The notes below the pieces were generated by a model. It was not told the DNA's origin. It saw only the letters and a program-made list of their open reading frames with translations, and made no database searches. A stretch of DNA of 64,000 nt, from the NCBI GenBank assembly GCA_963741305.1, contig CAVUHL010000003.1:4216001-4280000 (forward strand), read 5' to 3'. Shown here in pieces: positions 59,981-64,000 of the stretch. Every line of letters starts with the position of its first letter. The first letter of the stretch is position 1. The stretch comes from DATMER01 sp963741305 (GTDB lineage: Bacteria > Acidobacteriota > Thermoanaerobaculia > Multivoradales > UBA5704). The translations under genes and the position numbers were made by a program.

Positions 59981-61708
59981 TCAGACCTCGTTCTGCCGCT
60001 CCAGACGGAGCCGGGCCCCGAACCAGAGCACCAGCCCTACGACCGCTACGATCCACGCCGAAACGTTGCCAGGATCATAACCCCATGGGATGCGATATCC
60101 CAGTGCCTGGAAGGACGGGAGCATCAGGAGGCCCAGAGGGAGGAGGAGCGCGCCATAGGACTTCGCCCCCTCGCCCTGCTCCGCGGAGCGGAACCCCGGC
60201 AGCAGGGCGCGGCCCCAGCTGCCCAGGGTGCGGCGTTCCCGCGCCGGTTCCGGCCGTTCCGTGCGCCGGGCGAAATGGAGGGCCACCGCCACCAGGATGA
60301 GCAGCGCGGAAACGAGGAGCGGCAGACCGCGCCGGAAGAGCGCCAGGCGCTCGTCCTTGCCTTCCTGGCTGCGCCAGGCGTCGAGCAGCTCCCGGCGGAT
60401 CTCCGGAATGCGCGCCATGCCGCCGTTGAGGGTCACGACCCGCTGCTGGCTCAGGTTGCGCATCCAGAAGTCGACCCGGTCGTCGTCGATCGCGCGCGCC
60501 TGGTCGAGGGACCGCTTCGACTCGTTGAAGAGGTAGGACTCCGAGTAGGCCTGGCTCAGGTTGAAATGAGCCGCGGAGTTCTGGGGGTCCACGGTCGCGA
60601 CCTTCTGGAAGTGCTGGATCGCGCTGCCGAAGTCTCCCTTGAGGAAGAAATAGGCGCCCAGGTTCATCAACGCCGAGGTGTTCTCCGGCTCCTTCTCCAG
60701 CACCTGGCGGTAGAGCGACCGGGCCACGTCCCACTGGTTCAGGGACTGGTGGACGTCGGCCAGCAGGTGCTTGACCGCGGAGCTCTCTGGCAGGAGGGCG
60801 CGCAAAGCGCCGAGGTCGGTGAACAGGCCGCCGTAGAGCCGGCGCTGCCCGAGGCTCTCCATGGCCTGGACAGGCGGCGAGAGCGTCACCGCCACCTGCC
60901 GCCGCTGCTCGGTGACCACGAGCGGTGCCGCGCCGACCAGGAGCCAGAGCCCCACGAGCACGAGCCGCTCGCTCCCTGAGGAGTAGGCCCAGAGGAGCAG
61001 CGACCAGAAGAGCGCCAGCCAGAGCAGGCCCGAGGGCAGGGCGAGCGGCCAGAGCAGCACGAGGGCGGTCACGACCACCGCCGCGGGCCGCGGCATCCAG
61101 CGGCCGAACAGGCCGGTCATCCCCTGGTAGAGCTCCCCGCCCTTGGCCGCCATCTGCACGGCGATGAAGAGCACGCCTGCAAGGAGCAGCAGCGTCAATC
61201 CCCAGATGAGGAAGCTCTGCAACCAGAGATAGCGTTCGAGCGGCAGCCCGAACAGGCGCTTGTAGCCCCGGACGGTCGAGGAGAACACCCGCCCGTACTG
61301 GCCTTCCTTCCGGGCCAGGGCGGCGTCGGCGAAGGCGGTGTCGGAGCGCCCCGGATCGAGCTTGTCGGCCGCGGTGAGCGCCCAGCGGGCGCGCCGGAAG
61401 TCTCCCTTGTCCGCCGCTTGGAGAGCGCGGGCGATCGCGCCGGATGCGAGGTCCGGGAGGCGCGTGATCCCGAGCTGGCGCGCGGTGGCGAGAAGGTCGT
61501 TGATGCCGCTCTCGGAGCTCTGGCGGTCGGTCTTGACGATCCACTGCAGCCATTGCTCTTCGAGCTGCTTGAGCGTCCGCCGGACCGGCTCCGTCATCTC
61601 GACGCCGGTCGCCTGGGCGGACGACGTCGTCTCGGCGGGCAGGGCCGCCGGCAGAAACCAGACGAGCAGCGCGAGCACCGCTGCCGGCCGGAGGCGTCGA
61701 TCAGCCAT
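59981..61708 (-). CDS. Membrane TPR protein
   Basis: The protein (575 residues from ATG 61708) has a signal peptide, an N-terminal helical domain (LKQLEEQWLQWIVKTDR), several membrane helices near 165-280, TPR units (ALMNLGAYFFLKGDFGSAIQ, AAHFNLSQAYSESYLFNES) and two more membrane helices at the end. It overlaps the DUF1844 gene by eight bases and is one base from the DUF4388 gene. It likely forms an envelope complex with the latter. Confidence 0.75.
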   Translation of the reverse strand: MADRRLRPAAVLALLVWFLPAALPAETTSSAQATGVEMTEPVRRTLKQLEEQWLQWIVKTDRQSSESGINDLLATARQLGITRLPDLASGAIARALQAADKGDFRRARWALTAADKLDPGRSDTAFADAALARKEGQYGRVFSSTVRGYKRLFGLPLERYLWLQSFLIWGLTLLLLAGVLFIAVQMAAKGGELYQGMTGLFGRWMPRPAAVVVTALVLLWPLALPSGLLWLALFWSLLLWAYSSGSERLVLVGLWLLVGAAPLVVTEQRRQVAVTLSPPVQAMESLGQRRLYGGLFTDLGALRALLPESSAVKHLLADVHQSLNQWDVARSLYRQVLEKEPENTSALMNLGAYFFLKGDFGSAIQHFQKVATVDPQNSAAHFNLSQAYSESYLFNESKRSLDQARAIDDDRVDFWMRNLSQQRVVTLNGGMARIPEIRRELLDAWRSQEGKDERLALFRRGLPLLVSALLILVAVALHFARRTERPEPARERRTLGSWGRALLPGFRSAEQGEGAKSYGALLLPLGLLMLPSFQALGYRIPWGYDPGNVSAWIVAVVGLVLWFGARLRLERQNEV

Positions 61709-62177
61709 GCTTCTGGACATAGCGGACCCGCAACCGGTAGATCAGGTCCTCGATGATCGCCGACTCCTGCGCAGTGAGGTTGCCGGCGGTCTTCTGCCGG
61801 AGCACGTCCAGCAGATCGATGTGCAGGCGGGCCATCTCAAGGTCCTCCGCCCACTGCCCGTCGGGGAGCGGCGCGTCGCCGAGGTAGATGGCGGCCGGCT
61901 CGGCCAGCATGGCCGCGAGGTCGAGGAAGCCCGGGCCGCCCTGCGGCGCGCCGGGCGCGCCAGGGAGACCGAGGCCGGAGCTCTCCATGGGCTCCGGGTA
62001 TCCCGCCGCGTGGCGCGCCGGCTGAGCGGGACGGACAGGCTCCGGACGTGCCGGCTCAGGTTCGGGGAGTGGTGCTTCGGGAACGGGCTCGGTCGCCGTC
62101 GATTTTTCGTTGAGGAAACGGTACTCTTCCCGCAGCTCGCCGTCGGGCGTGAACATGCGCTTGTCTGTGACCTTCAT
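61701..62177 (-). CDS. DUF1844-domain protein
   Basis: ATG 62177 begins MKVTDKRMFTPDGELREEYR, the standard opening before DUF1844 proteins. A Pro/Glu-rich linker follows, then the domain (FLDLAAMLAEPAAIYLGD, MARLHIDLLDVLRQKTAGNL, ESAIIEDLIYRLRVRYVQ). It has 158 residues. Function unknown. First gene of the operon with the TPR and DUF4388 genes, divergent from mazG. Confidence 0.88.
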   Translation of the reverse strand: MKVTDKRMFTPDGELREEYRFLNEKSTATEPVPEAPLPEPEPARPEPVRPAQPARHAAGYPEPMESSGLGLPGAPGAPQGGPGFLDLAAMLAEPAAIYLGDAPLPDGQWAEDLEMARLHIDLLDVLRQKTAGNLTAQESAIIEDLIYRLRVRYVQKHG

Positions 62178-62238
62178 CTCTTTGTCCTGGCTACCCACCT
62201 GAAACCCCCAATCCTTTCCTGCGGATTGTAAAGCGCCT

Positions 62239-63012
62239 ATGTCTGATACTCCCGACGTGCAGAAGCTAGTCGACCTCGTCGCCCGCCTCCGCGCCCCGGA
62301 CGGCTGTCCCTGGGACAAGGAGCAGACCCTCGAAAACGTGCGCGCCTACCTCCTGGAAGAGGCGCATGAGCTGGCCGGCGCCATCGATGGCGGCGACTGG
62401 CAGGAGCTCGCGGAGGAGCTGGGCGACATGCTCTTCCAAGTGGCCTTCATCACGCGCCTGGCGGAGGAAGCGGGCGCGTTCAGACTGCCACAGGTCATCG
62501 ACGGTGTCCACTCTAAAATGGTGGCGCGCCACCCGCATGTCTTTGGGAATGAGAGCCTGGCCGACGCCGAGGCGGTCCGCCAGGCCTGGGAGCGCCGCAA
62601 GCTCCAGGAGGAGCCCGGACGGACGACGCTGCTGGGAGGTGTCCCCTCCTCCCTGCCCGCGCTGCTCGGCACCTACCGCCTGACCCAGAAGGCCGCCGGG
62701 GTCGGCTTCGACTGGCCGGACGCGGCCTCCGTCCTCGACAAGGCCGAGGAGGAGATCGCCGAGGTCCGCGAGGCCCTGGCCGAAGGCAACGCCGCCCACG
62801 TACGCGAGGAGATCGGAGACCTCCTCTTCACCCTCGCCAACCTCGCCCGCAAGCTGGACGTCGATCCCGAGGCTGCCCTCGCCGGCACCAACCGCAAGTT
62901 CCGCACGCGCTTCGCCGCCGTCGAGGAGGGCCTCGCCGCCAAGGGCAAGAGCGCCGCCGAGGCGACGCTGGAGGAGATGGACGAGCTGTGGGAGGCGGCC
63001 AAGGGGCGGTAA
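62239..63012 (+). CDS. mazG: Nucleoside triphosphate pyrophosphohydrolase MazG
   Basis: The 257-residue protein has two tandem MazG domains: CPWDKEQTLENVRAYLLEEA and ELAEELGDMLFQVAF in the first, FDWPDAASVLDKAEEEIAEV and VREEIGDLLFTLANLARKL in the second, with the ExxE and ExxD metal ligands. It hydrolyses NTPs to NMPs, removing aberrant nucleotides. Array D begins 20 bp after its stop. Confidence 0.95.
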   Translation: MSDTPDVQKLVDLVARLRAPDGCPWDKEQTLENVRAYLLEEAHELAGAIDGGDWQELAEELGDMLFQVAFITRLAEEAGAFRLPQVIDGVHSKMVARHPHVFGNESLADAEAVRQAWERRKLQEEPGRTTLLGGVPSSLPALLGTYRLTQKAAGVGFDWPDAASVLDKAEEEIAEVREALAEGNAAHVREEIGDLLFTLANLARKLDVDPEAALAGTNRKFRTRFAAVEEGLAAKGKSAAEATLEEMDELWEAAKGR

Positions 63013-63032
63013 GGGCTCGTCACCTTCGAGCC

Positions 63033-63431
63033 GCCGCCGCGCGAGGTCCGGACGCACCCGCGCAAGCTCCAGCACGTACCGACGAAGCTCCGGCGGCATC
63101 CGCGCAAGCTCCAGCGCGCGCGCTCGGAGCCCGGCGGGTGCCGGCCGTGGTCCGGCGGATGCCGCCCGGGGTCGAGGAGGTGCCGCCGGAGGGCCAGCCG
63201 CTGCCGCCGTACCCCGGGCGGCTGCGCTCGAGGGACAGGCGCGCCGGCCGGAGCTCGGACGCAACGCGCTGGAGCTCGAGCGGGACGCTGCGGAGGCCGA
63301 GCGGAACGCGCTGGAGGTCGGGCGAAACGCTCTGGAGCTCGAACGGCAGCGCCGGAGGGCGGAGAGGACGCGCTGCAGGCTCAGCGGCAGCCGGCGGAGC
63401 GTGAGCGAAACGGTCGGCAGGCCGAGCGAGC
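63033..63431. repeat. Array D: 19 units of 21 bp, intergenic
   Basis: Nineteen 21-mers stay in exact register, more diverged than in array C. Typical units are GCATCCGCGCAAGCTCCAGC(G) in the left part and ACGCGCTGGAGCTCGAGCGG(G) in the right part. The core CGCTGGAGCTCGAGCG is a near-palindrome. In one plus frame the right part reads as heptads (RNALELE), but the frame has no start and the left part is not helix-like. It fills the whole gap between convergent mazG and the esterase gene. Confidence 0.85.
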
Positions 63432-63435
63432 CTGA

Positions 63436-64000
63436 TCAGTCGGCGAGCACCTCGGCCACATAGGGCGTCACCAGGTCGGCCACCTTCTCCTGCCCCTCGG
63501 CCGTCGGGTGAATGCCGTCGGACTGGTTGAGACCGGCCACGCCTCCCACGCCTTCCAGGAGGAAGGGAACCAGGGGGACGTCCATCTCCTTGGCAATCCT
63601 CGGGTACATGTCGGAGAAGCCCTGCGCGTACTCGGGGCCGTAATTGGGCGGGATCTGCATGCCCAGGAGGAGGACACGGGCCCCGGCGGCCTTGGAACGG
63701 CGGACGATCTCGCGCAGGTTGTGCTCGGCCTGCTCCAGGGGGAGGCCGCGCAGGCCGTCGTTGCCGCCGAGGCCGACCACCACCACGTCGGGCTTCTGGG
63801 AGAGCAGCCAGTCGAGGCGGGCCAGACCTCCCGCGGTCGTGTCGCCGCTCACCCCGGCGTTCAGCACCTCGACGGGGATGCCTTCCTCCTCCAGCCTCTT
63901 CTCCACCAGCGCCGGATAGGCCTGCTCCCCTCCCAACCCGTAACCGGCGGTCAGGCTGTCTCCCAGGAAGACGACGAGGGGCTCGGTATCTTCCGGGGTA
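63436..64000 (-). CDS. tesA: TesA-like GDSL esterase/lysophospholipase (start beyond window)
   Basis: The frame enters from the right edge and contains VVFLGDSLTAGYG (Ser block I), AGVSGDTT (block II), VGLGGNDGLRG (block III, GxND) and DGIHPTAEG (Asp/His block V), the full SGNH catalytic set. This is the arylesterase/TesA type. The signal peptide is not in the window. It converges on mazG with array D between. Confidence 0.92.
   Translation of the reverse strand, partial: TPEDTEPLVVFLGDSLTAGYGLGGEQAYPALVEKRLEEEGIPVEVLNAGVSGDTTAGGLARLDWLLSQKPDVVVVGLGGNDGLRGLPLEQAEHNLREIVRRSKAAGARVLLLGMQIPPNYGPEYAQGFSDMYPRIAKEMDVPLVPFLLEGVGGVAGLNQSDGIHPTAEGQEKVADLVTPYVAEVLAD

Overview
The window is 64 kb of GC-rich bacterial DNA. 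The gene families (ECF sigma plus membrane partner, zinc-finger TPR protein beside a tiny secreted peptide, DUF4388/TPR/DUF1844 operon, secreted sulfatase and copper amine oxidase, dnaK-hsp20-hspR operon) suggest an Acidobacteriota genome, possibly Thermoanaerobaculia-like. This is an inference from gene content; no rRNA gene is present to settle it.

Layout. 1-3.6 kb: end of a secreted cadherin-repeat protein gene and rsgA. 3.6-6.95 kb: a copper operon (copZ, cupredoxin, copA, csoR) with a readable promoter. 6.97-16.2 kb: an EndoQ-UvrD fusion, a secreted metalloprotease, small unknowns, an isochorismatase-family hydrolase and a zinc phospholipase C-like protein. 16.5-17.4 kb: a REP-associated (Y1) transposase. 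17.8-22.85 kb: integron block I, with minus-strand cassettes (a STAND ATPase with a C-terminal HEPN-like motif, a membrane protein, an unknown protein), attC sites and a decayed integron integrase pointing toward the cassettes. 23.5-34.1 kb: ordinary chromosomal genes (sigma factor, trehalose phosphatase, amine oxidase, sulfatase, DinB, diguanylate cyclase). 34.2-40.3 kb: integron block II, with minus-strand cassettes (small membrane proteins and a DUF6615-like protein) separated by attC sites, gene fragments, an IS91-family transposase and a second integrase remnant. 40.3-64 kb: HxlR regulator, TPR/zinc-finger protein, ArgR interrupted from a phospholipase D lipoprotein by an intact IS3 element, an ALDH16-like aldehyde dehydrogenase with deoC, SpoIID, helicase-loader ATPase, the heat-shock operon, the DUF1844/TPR/DUF4388 operon, MazG and a TesA-like esterase.

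The most unusual signal is a set of four unrelated-looking but similarly built tandem arrays in intergenic DNA at 3.29-3.59, 22.98-23.46, 43.22-44.03 and 63.03-63.43 kb. Each has a repeat length of 19-21 bp (exactly 21 in three of them), each has its own consensus, and units in most of them carry partial dyad symmetry. 21 bp is two turns of B-DNA. They do not look like CRISPR arrays or convincing genes. A second repeat family is a 160-bp palindromic element present twice at identical length; one copy lies inside the EndoQ-UvrD reading frame, where it encodes the interdomain linker.

The integron blocks look like a store of accessory and probably defensive genes whose integrases are both dead, so the cassettes should now be fixed unless an integrase acts in trans.
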